The notes beneath the pieces are model-generated. The model did not search any database. It saw only the letters and a list, made by a program, of their open reading frames with translations, and had not been told where the DNA came from. DNA of 64,000 bases, taken from Anaerovirgula multivorans. GTDB lineage: Bacteria; Bacillota; Clostridia; Peptostreptococcales; Natronincolaceae. Both the position numbers and the translations under genes were made by a program. Below, one piece after another: positions 8,573 through 17,922 of the stretch. How positions within the stretch are numbered: the first letter of the stretch is position 1; each line of letters begins with the position of its first letter. Location: NCBI RefSeq assembly GCF_900188145.1, contig NZ_FZOJ01000021.1, positions 1 to 64,000 of the forward strand. The letters are read 5' to 3'.

Positions 8573-9931
8573 ATGGAATACGAAAAACAAGTGGAGCGCA
8601 TCGCTGAATTTATAAAAGGTGGCGAGAAACCTGAAAATCTTTTTAAAATAGGGGTAGAGATAGAACATATTATAGTGAGGAATGAGAATCTTCACTCTGT
8701 TACCTATTATGAGGAAGATGGAATAGAAACCATTTTGAAGAGGTTGATGAATAAGGGATATAAACCTAAGTATGAAGGAGAATATTTAATAGGATTAGAA
8801 GGAGTAGAAGGAACGATTACCTTGGAGCCAGGGGGACAATTGGAAATTAGTATTAGACCCTGTTCAAGCCTGCAGGAGGTAGAAGAGATTTATTTGGATT
8901 TCCTTAAAAAAATTATTCCTATTTTAGAGGAACAAAATCAACTATTGATGGCCATAGGCTACCATCCGAGAACCTCTATTAAAGACATACCCTTTAATCC
9001 TAAAAAGCGATATCGTTATATGGCAGAATACTTTGAAGCTAAAGGTATATATGCCCACAATATGATGAAGGGAACTGCTTCCTTACAGGTAGTAATTGAT
9101 TATCGAGATGAAGAGGATTTTATTAAAAAGTTTCGGGTAGCTAATTTTTTATCTCCTCTATTCCATTTAATTACAGATAATGCACCGATTTTTGAAGGAA
9201 AGATTTATGAGAAAAATAGTATTAGAAGCCAGATTTGGGAAAACACTGATAAAGACCGAAGTGGTGTTATTATGAATTCTTCAGAAGGCCCCTTTGGATA
9301 CAAGAATTATGCTAAGTATATACTAGATACCCCCCCTATATTGATCATAAAAGATGGGGAAATTATTGGTACTAAGGATAAAAAAGCTAAGGATTTGATA
9401 GATATTAATACCACCACAGATGAAGAAATTGACCATATCTTATCTATGGTTTTTCCAGATGTTAGAGTGAGAAGATATATTGAGATTCGTATGGGTGATG
9501 CCCTGCCTTATCCTCTAAATCTAGGATATGTAGCCTTAATAAAAGGAATTTTTTACAATGATATTGTTTTAAAATATTTATTTGAAATGACAAAGGGTGT
9601 GGAGGAAGAAAAGGTTCGTTTAGCAAAACAAAGTATTGAGGAAAAAGGTTTTGAAGGAAGATTTAAATGTAAATCTGTTAATGATTTCATACCTATTTTA
9701 TTTGACTTAGCTAAAAAAGGATTAGATGAAGAAGAAAAGAAATATTTAGAGTCATTAGAAAAGCTTACTTTAGCCAAAAAAAATCCGGCTCTTATGATGA
9801 AGGAAGAGATACGTCATGAGGGGATGGAGGTTTTAAAGCAGTTTGCTTTAAATGACTATGGGAGGGAAAAAACGGATGGCCTCAATGCATACAATTTATT
9901 CTCAATATCAACAGAACATTATAAGAGATAA
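8573..9931 (+). CDS. Glutamate-cysteine ligase-like enzyme (GCS2 family)
   Basis: A 452-residue ATP-dependent carboxylate-amine ligase resembling plant/alphaproteobacterial-type GshA and EgtA. Family signatures include GVEIEHI (about residue 28), LEPGGQLEIS (about 85), MMKGTASLQV and SQIWENTD (about 225). The family joins glutamate to cysteine, the first step to glutathione-type thiols. The next gene, an ATP-grasp ligase, overlaps it by about 56 nt, so the pair is probably coupled and acts in one pathway. The amine acceptor is not certain from sequence, so no symbol is given. Confidence 0.85.
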   Translation: MEYEKQVERIAEFIKGGEKPENLFKIGVEIEHIIVRNENLHSVTYYEEDGIETILKRLMNKGYKPKYEGEYLIGLEGVEGTITLEPGGQLEISIRPCSSLQEVEEIYLDFLKKIIPILEEQNQLLMAIGYHPRTSIKDIPFNPKKRYRYMAEYFEAKGIYAHNMMKGTASLQVVIDYRDEEDFIKKFRVANFLSPLFHLITDNAPIFEGKIYEKNSIRSQIWENTDKDRSGVIMNSSEGPFGYKNYAKYILDTPPILIIKDGEIIGTKDKKAKDLIDINTTTDEEIDHILSMVFPDVRVRRYIEIRMGDALPYPLNLGYVALIKGIFYNDIVLKYLFEMTKGVEEEKVRLAKQSIEEKGFEGRFKCKSVNDFIPILFDLAKKGLDEEEKKYLESLEKLTLAKKNPALMMKEEIRHEGMEVLKQFALNDYGREKTDGLNAYNLFSISTEHYKR

Positions 9932-11210
9932 AGAAGCCTATTTAAAAGACTATAAAAACATTTTTCAAGAAGTGGAGAAATCTCCTGCTAAATATAAGGG
10001 AAAGCCTGTGGAATTTTTATATCAGCCAATGTTCTTGGATAAGAAGGATTTTTCCAAGTTTCAAGAGCTAACCAGCCAATTACTGGCTATTTTAAACAAG
10101 ACGATAGATCATTATCTGCAGGAGGAGGAATTTAGAAAACATTTTGGGTTTTCCCCACTCCTAGAAAAAATGATTTTAAAGAATCCAGGATATGATAAAT
10201 CTGTACCGATGGGGAGATTTGACATTTTTTATCATTACGATGGCAGATTTCAATTTTGTGAGCTAAATGCAGATGGATCTTCAGGTATGGTGGAGGCTAG
10301 AGAGCTGCAGCAAATTATTGGACAGTCCTTAGCCCTAAGGGAGCTAGAAGATCAATATGATTTCACCTCCTTTGAATTATTTGATACATGGGTAGATGCG
10401 CTACTTGAAAATTATCAACAATTTAGTGGTAAAGAGGAAAAACCTAATATTGCTATTGTAGATTGGGTTTCTACCACAGTACCTAGTGAGTTTCTAGAAT
10501 TTCAAAAATCCTTTGAAAAAAAAGGATGTTCCACCGTAGTAGCAGATATTCGAGAATTAGAATACAAGGAGGGAAAGCTTTATTATAAGGACTTTCCTAT
10601 TGATTGCATTTATCGTAGAGCAGTAACATGGGAAATCATTGAAAACCAAGGAGAAGTGAAGGATTTTATCAATGCCTATTTAGATGGAGCTGTATGTGTG
10701 GTGGGGCCTATTCGATCTCAAATTATTCATAATAAAAATATCTTCAGCATTTTACATGATCCTTTAAAAACTCCTTTTCTATCAGAGGAAGAAAGACATT
10801 TTGTTGAAGAACATATTCCCTATACTACGATGTTTGACAGCAGCAATAAAGAATTGGTGGAGTTTACTATAAACAACAAGGATGAATTGGTTTTAAAGCC
10901 GATGGATAAATATGCTTCCTGTGGTGTATACATTGGAAGAGATTTTACAGAAGAGGAATGGATAAGAATTATAAATCATGATGCTAGACAAGACTATTTA
11001 TTGCAGCAATTCTGTCATGTGCCTAAAATACCAATGGCAATGTTTACTGATGAGGATGTAGGGTTTATAGAAAATAACTATATTATAGGATTGTTTATGT
11101 ATAATGAAAAACTACAAGGGGTATATACACGGGTAGGAAGGCAAAACATCATCGGCAGTGTTGTAGAATGCTTTACCATTCCAAATTTTATAATAGAGAA
11201 AAAACTCTAA
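9876..11210 (+). CDS. Glutathionylspermidine-synthase-like ATP-grasp ligase
   Basis: A 444-residue ATP-grasp ligase of the GSP_synth family. Motifs are GRFDIFYHYDG, FCELNADGSSGM (about residues 125-140) and LVLKPMDKYASCGVYIGRDF (about 340), the last being the nucleotide-binding part. The ATG at 9876 sits 9 nt after GGGAGGG, inside the end of the glutamate-cysteine ligase gene. Enzymes of this family form an amide on a glycine carboxylate of a peptide. The CHAP amidase domain of bifunctional E. coli Gss is absent. It may complete a glutathione-like thiol here in place of GshB, which is inference. Confidence 0.8.
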   Translation: MASMHTIYSQYQQNIIRDKEAYLKDYKNIFQEVEKSPAKYKGKPVEFLYQPMFLDKKDFSKFQELTSQLLAILNKTIDHYLQEEEFRKHFGFSPLLEKMILKNPGYDKSVPMGRFDIFYHYDGRFQFCELNADGSSGMVEARELQQIIGQSLALRELEDQYDFTSFELFDTWVDALLENYQQFSGKEEKPNIAIVDWVSTTVPSEFLEFQKSFEKKGCSTVVADIRELEYKEGKLYYKDFPIDCIYRRAVTWEIIENQGEVKDFINAYLDGAVCVVGPIRSQIIHNKNIFSILHDPLKTPFLSEEERHFVEEHIPYTTMFDSSNKELVEFTINNKDELVLKPMDKYASCGVYIGRDFTEEEWIRIINHDARQDYLLQQFCHVPKIPMAMFTDEDVGFIENNYIIGLFMYNEKLQGVYTRVGRQNIIGSVVECFTIPNFIIEKKL

Positions 11211-11241
11211 CTTATGATTTTTCATAGGTTAGAGTTTTTTT
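11200..11241 (+). terminator. Terminator of the ligase operon
   Basis: AAAACTCTAACTTATGA pairs with TCATAGGTTAGAGTTTT around a short T loop, then a T run. The stem begins inside the last codons of the ATP-grasp gene. Confidence 0.85.
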
Positions 11242-11331
11242 ATTTAGTCAATACTATTAGATAAGCAAAATCTTTGATCTTGTTCTTAGGATTCAAGTTA
11301 GAGTTTAAGGAAAGGAGATTATAATTTTTAG

Positions 11332-12042
11332 ATGAAGGATTATTACATGGTGTTTTTAAGAATTATAAGCATTATGCCGCTAACAATATTGTTCACGATA
11401 TTTGTTATGGGAAAGCGGCCAATTGGAGAAATGCCGGTATTTGACTTTTTAATCATTATCACGATGGGGTCAGTAGTAGGAGCTGACATTGCAGATCCCA
11501 GTATACATCATTTACCTACTGCATTTGCTGTCATTGTGCTAGCCTTGTTTCAAAACCTAGTTAGTAGATTGACTTTAAAATATAGGGGCTTTGGTCGATT
11601 TATATCCTTTGAACCTACTTTGATTATGGAAAATGGAAGATTCATTGTAAAAAACATAAGGGATATTAAATATTCTATTGATGAAATTCTCATGATGCTT
11701 CGGGAGAAGGATGTATTTCATTTTAAAGAAGTCAAATATGCTATTATAGAATCCAATGGTAAATTATCCGTATTGAAAAAATCAGAAGTGAAGCCTTTAA
11801 CCCCAAAGGATATGGCTATTGCTGGTGAGGAAGAAGAGATTCCCTCTGTGGTTATTTTGGAGGGAAGATTAGACAAGAAAAGCATTGCAAAATTAAACAT
11901 GACAGAAGATCATGTTATAACTATGGCAAAGCAACAGAGTTATCGGATATCAGATATATTTCTTGCCAACTATTCTCCTAAAACGGGTTTAACGATATCT
12001 CCCTATAGGGGAGAAGAACCACCAATTAATATTGAACATTAA
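11332..12042 (+). CDS. DUF421 (YetF/YcaP-type) membrane protein
   Basis: A 236-residue protein with three N-terminal membrane helices (about 5-95) and a cytoplasmic alpha/beta domain. Family features are VMGKRPIGEMPVFDFLIIIT and the later block RGFGRFISFEPTLIMENGRF. Bacillus relatives include YetF and YrbG-like spore or membrane proteins of uncertain role. AAAGGAG lies about 14 nt before the ATG, longer than usual. It is monocistronic in appearance. No enzymatic function is assigned. Confidence 0.85.
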   Translation: MKDYYMVFLRIISIMPLTILFTIFVMGKRPIGEMPVFDFLIIITMGSVVGADIADPSIHHLPTAFAVIVLALFQNLVSRLTLKYRGFGRFISFEPTLIMENGRFIVKNIRDIKYSIDEILMMLREKDVFHFKEVKYAIIESNGKLSVLKKSEVKPLTPKDMAIAGEEEEIPSVVILEGRLDKKSIAKLNMTEDHVITMAKQQSYRISDIFLANYSPKTGLTISPYRGEEPPINIEH

Positions 12043-12154
12043 TTCATATTTTACAAAAACAATATTCGACTAATTTTATGAATAACGATAGCCGAATACT
12101 GCAAAATCATGTATAATAAAATCTAAAGCAACACTTTAAATGGGGGTGAGGTTT

Positions 12155-13345
12155 ATGAAAGTCCAATGGGATAAACAGTATCTAAAGTATTCTCTATATG
12201 CTAGCTTAGCAATTATACTTTCAATTATGTTTTTTCAAGTGCTTGACAATCTAAGTCCTATATTGGACAATGTAACCGGCAGCTTTGGCTGGGTGAGAAG
12301 AGTTTTAAGCCCCTTTATTATAGGTGGTTTTATTGCGTATATTTTAAATCCTGGTGTTAGATGGTTTGAAACAACGCTTTATAGTCAAATAAAATTTGTT
12401 GCTGAGAGGAAAAAGCTTCATAGAATGATTAGTGTTTTAACGGTATATGCTATTTTAATTAGTTTAATTACTATGTTAATCATATTTGTAGCTCCACAAA
12501 TCAGCAATAATATCAGAGACATGTTAAGACGGTTTCCTGAGTATGTAAATATAACTAGTGATTGGCTGGAATACTGGTCAAATGATGTAGGCTTAGAGAA
12601 TCTATATAACGTTACAGATTATATAGAGAAAAATATAAGAGAGATCTTTGATACCACTAGTCAAGTATTGCAATACCTTGTAGATAATATCTTCATCAGT
12701 GTTATAAGTATAACATCCGGGGTCTTAAACTTCCTGCTAGGACTAATCATTTCCTTCTATATGCTAGCAGATAAGGAGTCCTTCAAGGTAGCTATCGAGA
12801 AGTTTTTAAGAGCCACCGCGAAGGATGATACAGTGGACAAACTGAAAGACTTTGGTAGAGAAGCTGATGATCTCTTTGGAAAATTTATTATAGGAAAATC
12901 TCTAGATTCTTTTATTATAGGTCTTATTTGTTTAATAGGTTTAAGGATTATGAACATTCGGTATATCCTATTATTAAGTGTGATTGTAGCAGTTACCAAT
13001 ATGATTCCTTACTTTGGACCTTTCATTGGGGGCGTACCAGTTGCTATCATTACCTTTTTTGATAGTCCTATGAAGGCCCTTTGGGTAATTTTATTTATCC
13101 TTGGACTACAACAATTTGATGGTCTAATTTTAGGGCCAAAAATATTGGGAGATAGCGTGGGCTTGAGACCCTTCTGGATTATTTTCGCCATCGTCGTAGG
13201 GGGTAAACTAGCAGGAGTATTAGGAATGTTCCTAGGGGTTCCAGTGTTTGCCATTATCAGGCTACTAGTTATCCGTTATATTGATAGACAGCTGGAGAGA
13301 AAAAATATAAAAAAACTACAAAATAATGGTAATAGTACAGGATAA
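12155..13345 (+). CDS. AI-2E family transporter (PerM/YtvI-type)
   Basis: A 396-residue multi-pass protein with about eight helices. The C-terminal part holds family motifs NMIPYFGPFIGGVPVAIITF and LQQFDGLILGPKILGDSVGL. The ATG at 12155 follows GGGGGTGAGG; an in-frame ATG at 12140 lies in that ribosome site and is rejected. Family members are described as exporters or Na+(Li+)/H+ antiporters, so an autoinducer substrate should not be assumed. A long-stem terminator follows. Confidence 0.88.
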   Translation: MKVQWDKQYLKYSLYASLAIILSIMFFQVLDNLSPILDNVTGSFGWVRRVLSPFIIGGFIAYILNPGVRWFETTLYSQIKFVAERKKLHRMISVLTVYAILISLITMLIIFVAPQISNNIRDMLRRFPEYVNITSDWLEYWSNDVGLENLYNVTDYIEKNIREIFDTTSQVLQYLVDNIFISVISITSGVLNFLLGLIISFYMLADKESFKVAIEKFLRATAKDDTVDKLKDFGREADDLFGKFIIGKSLDSFIIGLICLIGLRIMNIRYILLLSVIVAVTNMIPYFGPFIGGVPVAIITFFDSPMKALWVILFILGLQQFDGLILGPKILGDSVGLRPFWIIFAIVVGGKLAGVLGMFLGVPVFAIIRLLVIRYIDRQLERKNIKKLQNNGNSTG

Positions 13346-13389
13346 AACTTAATGAGGAAAGAAGAAAATAAAAACTTTTTCTAAAAGAG

Positions 13390-13446
13390 AAGCCTTATTG
13401 GCATTGATTCCACAAAAATGGAGCTAATGACAATAAGGCTTTTTTC
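13390..13446 (+). terminator. Terminator of the AI-2E family gene
   Basis: AAGCCTTATTG (13390-13400) pairs with CAATAAGGCTT (13431-13441), followed by TTTTTC. The 30-nt loop is larger than usual. Confidence 0.75.
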
Positions 13447-13465
13447 TTTGCGTCACACCCACTGT

Positions 13466-13723
13466 ATGTGTGCAGGAGAAGAGGTATGTATCTCTATTCG
13501 CCCCGACAGTTTGGAGATGGATGAAAAAGGACAACTGGAGGGAATGGTGAAGCAATTCACCTATACAGGAGAAGCCATTGATGTAGTAATTACGGTGACA
13601 ACATCTCTAGGAAAAGAAGAAGACCTATTGGTACATGTCCATCCTGAGGAAAATGTAAATATAGGTGATGTTATAAGATTTAAAGTTCTTCCAAACTTTG
13701 TTGCAGTAGTCAAAAATGATTAA
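13466..13723 (+). pseudogene. Orphan TOBE domain of an ABC-transporter ATPase
   Basis: About 85 codons match only the C-terminal TOBE domain of PotA/FbpC-like ATPases: GEEVCISIRPDSLEM, then beta strands ending GDVIRFKVLPNFVAVVK. The nucleotide-binding domain is absent; upstream lies the terminator of the previous gene. No ribosome site precedes the ATG at 13466. It has its own downstream terminator, so it is probably the 3' end of a deleted ABC operon. A functional stand-alone TOBE (molbindin-like) protein is the less likely alternative. Confidence 0.65.
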
Positions 13724-13754
13724 CTTCCTAAAATTTTATTAGGAAGTTTTTTTT
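13722..13754 (+). terminator. Terminator after the TOBE remnant
   Basis: AACTTCCTAA pairs with TTAGGAAGTT around a short loop, followed by eight Ts. Confidence 0.85.
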
Positions 13755-13921
13755 GTGCCGACAATTCATCGTATTATGCTGCAGTTTGTCGAAGATTTAT
13801 CCAAGAATTCATAACAGATGGTTTATAATAAAAGAAACCATGGAGAGTTGAATCAAGAGAAAGATGAAACGCTCAATAATTAATAAGAGAATATATATTC
13901 ATGGCTAAAAGGGGGACAAAT

Positions 13922-14605
13922 ATGTATGCAGTAAAATTAGAAAGGCTAAAATCGCATAAGAGAAATCTTGAAGCATATATAGAGAGGGATACAATAAAGC
14001 TACTTGAAATGTCTCCAGAGTACAGGGATACTTATGATCCAAAGACTGGGAAAATTACAATTGTTAAAAAAATACATAAAGGAACCTTAAAGCATGTACT
14101 GAATTGCATTGATATTGTTTATCAATTAAATGAATTAGAGATGTTTCAAAAATTTTCAATTGATAGAGAATTATTGATGAAAGCTTCCATACTACACGAT
14201 ATTGGAAAGCAACAACCAAAGCTGAAGGTAGGAGAAGTAATTGATCCTAAAAGTGCCTTTGAAGATGGAAAGATTCATGCAGCAAAAAGTGCAAAAATGG
14301 CCTTGGAAAAATATAAAATTAGTGAAAGGCTTTATTGGATTATCTATTATCACCATCACATGGAAACGGAATTGCAATGGAATGCTGTAGTTGAAGATAG
14401 TCAATGGTTGTTACACTATAGACTATTTAAAATGATTGATGGATTATCGGCGGCATTAACTAGAAGAGATGCTAATATAAATATCAGTTTAGTAGAAGAT
14501 GGACTATTGGTTTTTGAGGATAATAGAAACCAAGACTATAGTGGCACATGGCACTATAATCTTCATACAGGAAGTAGAGAGAAAATAAATCCCTTCTCTA
14601 AATAA
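13922..14605 (+). CDS. HD-domain phosphohydrolase
   Basis: A 227-residue soluble protein with an HD metal-binding fold. The HD dyad is ASILHDIGK (about residue 84), with a further histidine cluster IIYYHHHMET (about 140) and a later aspartate at MIDGLSAAL. The ATG at 13922 is preceded by GGGGGACAAAT. HD proteins hydrolyse nucleotides or phosphoesters; the substrate cannot be read here. It is a single gene with its own terminator, so context gives no more. Confidence 0.8.
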   Translation: MYAVKLERLKSHKRNLEAYIERDTIKLLEMSPEYRDTYDPKTGKITIVKKIHKGTLKHVLNCIDIVYQLNELEMFQKFSIDRELLMKASILHDIGKQQPKLKVGEVIDPKSAFEDGKIHAAKSAKMALEKYKISERLYWIIYYHHHMETELQWNAVVEDSQWLLHYRLFKMIDGLSAALTRRDANINISLVEDGLLVFEDNRNQDYSGTWHYNLHTGSREKINPFSK

Positions 14606-14635
14606 ACTTTTAAATCAGTATCTAAAATATAACGA

Positions 14636-14673
14636 AAAAAAGAACCTCAATTTTATGGAAAAGAGGTTTTTTT
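14636..14673 (+). terminator. Terminator after the HD gene
   Basis: GAACCTC pairs with GAGGTTT, flanked by A and T tracts on either side, so it could also act for the opposite strand. Confidence 0.7.
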
Positions 14674-14747
14674 CGCTAATGCTTTATAAAGTACTAGATA
14701 ACATACAAACAATAATAAAAATAGTTAAAACCTCGAGGCTGCAAAAG

Positions 14748-15419
14748 CTAGAAGCTATAGCTTTCCCCTAACTTTAATATCACAACATCAGCATCTAATA
14801 CCTTAGCTTTAAAGGCTTCCGCTGAAGCGCTAATAATAGGAAAAGTATTATAATGCATAGGAATTACAGTCTTTGGCTTCATAAACTCTACTGCCCTTAT
14901 AGCATCGATGACATCCATAGTAAAATTTCCACCGATAGGTACAAGTGCAACATCGATTTTCTCTGATGAAAGCAATTGCATATCCATTGTTAATCCAGTA
15001 TCACCAGCGTGATGGAGCTTTTTTCCCTGCACTTCAATCAGAAAACCACAGGGATTGCCTCCATAAATTATACCATTTTCGGTCTCGATACCTGAACCAT
15101 GAAGAGCTGGAGTCATTTTGACAGTACCAAATTCCAAGGTAACACGACCACCTATGTGCATAGGATGAACCTGGATACCTTGCTTTTGTAGGTACATACA
15201 AATTTCATAATTTGAGATAACAGTAGCACCAGATTTTTTTGCTAATTCAATAGTATTTCCAAGATGATCTCCATGACCATGGGTTACAAAAATATGGGTT
15301 ATTTCATCTTCTGAGAAATCTAAGGTCTGAAGCTCTTCACTAATAAAAGGATCAATTAAAGCCTTTAAAGTGGAAGTCTCTAAATAGAAAGCAGAATGTC
15401 CTAAATATTGAATCTTCAT
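14748..15419 (-). CDS. Metallo-beta-lactamase-fold hydrolase, UPF0173 family
   Basis: A 223-residue cytoplasmic metal-dependent hydrolase of the UPF0173 (YtkL-like) family. Zinc ligands are visible in [10 protein letters not shown] (about residue 48), HHAGDTG (about 137) and PMHYNTFP (near 195). The length is normal for the family. GGAGGGATTC precedes the ATG at 15419. The physiological substrate is unknown. It appears to be a single gene. Confidence 0.9.
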   Translation of the reverse strand: MKIQYLGHSAFYLETSTLKALIDPFISEELQTLDFSEDEITHIFVTHGHGDHLGNTIELAKKSGATVISNYEICMYLQKQGIQVHPMHIGGRVTLEFGTVKMTPALHGSGIETENGIIYGGNPCGFLIEVQGKKLHHAGDTGLTMDMQLLSSEKIDVALVPIGGNFTMDVIDAIRAVEFMKPKTVIPMHYNTFPIISASAEAFKAKVLDADVVILKLGESYSF

Positions 15420-15607
15420 AGAATCCCTCCTTAAAAATATAGTTAGTATTATTATACCAGAAAATGGTGATTTAAGTACTAGTATCTTCCACTACTTCTT
15501 TTTTTATGCTTCAGTGTTAGCCATAAAGCTTGTAACCAATATCCTAAGAATTTGGATTGTGATGGTTGAGGGGTATAGTAATCTTTAGATAAGATTATTA
15601 TCAATAG

Positions 15608-15877
15608 TTAGGTTGGACTGGTAAATATGCTTCCATCATCGTTAAAGGATATGGTAAATCGAAGGGTAGTTTGTGGGTTAATAAATATAGTTAGTAGGGC
15701 AGTGGAAACAACCCTTCTAGTACCTGGAGAAAACGATAAATCAAAGGGAATCCCAGCTTTAAAAAGAAGGGTTTGGATTGCTAAGAGCTGAGAAAACTTA
15801 ATCTTATTAGAATTAAGCAAACTTAAAAAAAGATCTGTCGATAAAAGTGAGATCAATTCCTTTTCAAAAGGTGCCAT
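15608..15877 (-). CDS. Hypothetical small protein
   Basis: An 89-residue protein, MAPFEKELISLLSTDLFLSL at the N-terminus, with a start at 15877 set by GGGGGG seven nt upstream. A longer in-frame extension to 16000 has no ribosome site. There is no signal peptide, and the second half is beta-rich (TLRFTISFNDDGSIF). No family was recognised. It lies just downstream of the Mn-pyrophosphatase gene on the same strand but about 150 bp away. Confidence 0.6.
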   Translation of the reverse strand: MAPFEKELISLLSTDLFLSLLNSNKIKFSQLLAIQTLLFKAGIPFDLSFSPGTRRVVSTALLTIFINPQTTLRFTISFNDDGSIFTSPT

Positions 15878-16023
15878 AGTAATTCCCCCCTTGTTCAGTA
15901 TTCTCTCTATATGTTTATTATATGATCGTTTCTTATGTTTCGGTGCAAGGATTAGAGCAAACCGAAGAATCTTAAGTATAATATAGACCCTTATAATCAA
16001 TTTATATGAGGTCTATTTCTAAC

Positions 16024-17637
16024 TTATTTCATTAAATGAATGGCTTCAAGCAGCATAGGGATTACTTGTTTTTTTCGAGACACCACACCTTCAGCAAAAA
16101 CCCCCTGATTTCCCTCTACATGAAAGGCAGAAGGAATAAGATGACTATTCTTGCATTGATATAGAATGTATGAACCCTCCTTCAAAATATCTGTAATTAA
16201 TAATAGCGTGATATCATAATTATTATTTTTATGGGTCTGACCTATAAACTTTATAAAGGAATCCTTTCTATTGAAGACATCCTCTATATCTAAAGTAAAT
16301 ACTTGGCTTATACCAGTCTTCAATGTTTCAAGACTAAACTCCTTAAAATCCTTAAAAAATATCTGTTCAATACTTTGCCCCTCTAAAGAAGTGCCGATTC
16401 TAAACATTTCCATTGCAAAACCTTCCACATCTAAACCTATAATATTATTTAGCTCCTTCACAGCTATTCGATCCATAGGGGTGGTGGTAGGAGATTTAAA
16501 AAGCAATGTATCTGATATGATTCCTGCCATTAAAACCCCTGCTATTTTAAAGTCGATATCAAGGTTATATTCTCTAAACATCCAATAGAGAATAGTGCAG
16601 GTACTTCCTACTGCTGTATTTCGAAAATTGATTGGCATGGAGGTAGAAATATCTCCTAGCTTATGATGATCAACAATTTCTAATATCTCAGATTCCTCTA
16701 ACCCCTCAGCACTTTGACTATACTCATTATGATCTACCAATATCGTTTTTTTCCTTTGGGGATTGAGAATATGCTTCTTGTTGATAAACCCTAAGAAGGT
16801 GTTTTCACTATCTACTACGGGATAATTTCTAAAATGAGTATTAATGATTTCTTCCTTGATTTCTTCTAAATAATCCTCCTCATGGAAGCGAATGATGTTT
16901 TTTGTTCGCATGATAGTGGAAACATCGTTACACTGATTAATAACCTTAGAGACATAATAGGTATCCATAGACACTGCTAGCATGGTCACCCCCTGTGCTT
17001 GTGCCATATCAATATACTTACTGGGGATCTTTCTTCCACCAGTAATAATAATCAATTGTACCTTTGATTGAATAGCTTCTTCAATGACATCATAGGTATC
17101 CCCTACAATAACAATGTCACTTTCACTTAAGGAGCCTGCTATGGTTTTATAATAATAGGCAATAATCGATATGTTTCCATCGAAATAACTGGTAGTACCT
17201 GTCAAAACTTTTCCCTGTAAATCCTCCTGCAAATTTTTAAGAGAAGTTTTTAACCGGTAATAATCTCCTTTAATCAAGCCCATGGCGATATCCTTCATAC
17301 TTACGATTCCCAACAGTTTATTCTCCTGGTTCACAATGGCCACCGTTTGAAGCTGTTCCTTCTCCATTAACTTATAAATGGATAGTATGGAAGCATCTCC
17401 AGAAACCCCCTGTTCAAAGCTGTATTGCATATCTTGAACCTGCACCTTTACATTTTGCAGAAACTGGGGTGTGGGCAACTGAAAATAATCCAGCACATAG
17501 CTTGTTTCTTTATTAATATCCCCTAGAATACAGGGAATCGTGTCATAGCCTAGCTTGTTCTTTAAGCAGGAAAAAGCGATAGCAGAAGCCACAGAATCCG
17601 TATCGGGGTTTTTATGACCAAAAACAAAAATTGACAT
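16024..17637 (-). CDS. ppaC: Manganese-dependent inorganic pyrophosphatase with CBS-DRTGG insert
   Basis: Hydrolyses pyrophosphate to phosphate in the cytoplasm. The 537-residue protein is the long, nucleotide-regulated form. The DHH domain begins MSIFVFGHKNPDTDSVASA. CBS motifs lie near residues 75-120 and 250-300 with a DRTGG-like domain between them (VQLIIITGGRK). The DHH core IVDHHKLGD (about 330) and a C-terminal DHHA2 domain follow. Known CBS-PPases of Clostridia are inhibited by AMP/ADP and activated by Ap4A-type ligands; this regulation is inferred here. Confidence 0.93.
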   Translation of the reverse strand: MSIFVFGHKNPDTDSVASAIAFSCLKNKLGYDTIPCILGDINKETSYVLDYFQLPTPQFLQNVKVQVQDMQYSFEQGVSGDASILSIYKLMEKEQLQTVAIVNQENKLLGIVSMKDIAMGLIKGDYYRLKTSLKNLQEDLQGKVLTGTTSYFDGNISIIAYYYKTIAGSLSESDIVIVGDTYDVIEEAIQSKVQLIIITGGRKIPSKYIDMAQAQGVTMLAVSMDTYYVSKVINQCNDVSTIMRTKNIIRFHEEDYLEEIKEEIINTHFRNYPVVDSENTFLGFINKKHILNPQRKKTILVDHNEYSQSAEGLEESEILEIVDHHKLGDISTSMPINFRNTAVGSTCTILYWMFREYNLDIDFKIAGVLMAGIISDTLLFKSPTTTPMDRIAVKELNNIIGLDVEGFAMEMFRIGTSLEGQSIEQIFFKDFKEFSLETLKTGISQVFTLDIEDVFNRKDSFIKFIGQTHKNNNYDITLLLITDILKEGSYILYQCKNSHLIPSAFHVEGNQGVFAEGVVSRKKQVIPMLLEAIHLMK

Positions 17638-17814
17638 GGTGATCCTCCTATTTTAGTGTTTCATGAATATAAAGGTATTATATCAGAAAGGTGAAAGAAA
17701 AATAACTTAAAATCTCAAACCTTTTTAAAATCTTTTTAAAGGCAACTGTTTTAAACAAATCAAGTTTGAAGATAGACAAAATGAGGATAGAAGTTGAAGA
17801 TAGGATATTTTCAC

Positions 17815-17853
17815 ATAACATGTTCTTAACAAAGCATTAACATTTCTATAACA
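17815..17853 (+). promoter_or_regulatory. PhoP-type operator: four TTAACA-like repeats at 11-bp period
   Basis: ATAACA (17815), TTAACA (17826), TTAACA (17837) and ATAACA (17848) are spaced exactly 11 bp apart, the arrangement of Bacillus PhoP binding sites. A GATAAT (17859) or TATAGT (17874) could serve as the -10 element. It lies about 70 bp upstream of pstS, so phosphate-starvation control is expected. Confidence 0.8.
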
Positions 17854-17922
17854 CAATAGATAATGTTTTTAGATATAGTAGTCTATGTAAGAGGCATAAA
17901 AAATCGATAGGGGGATTTATTC

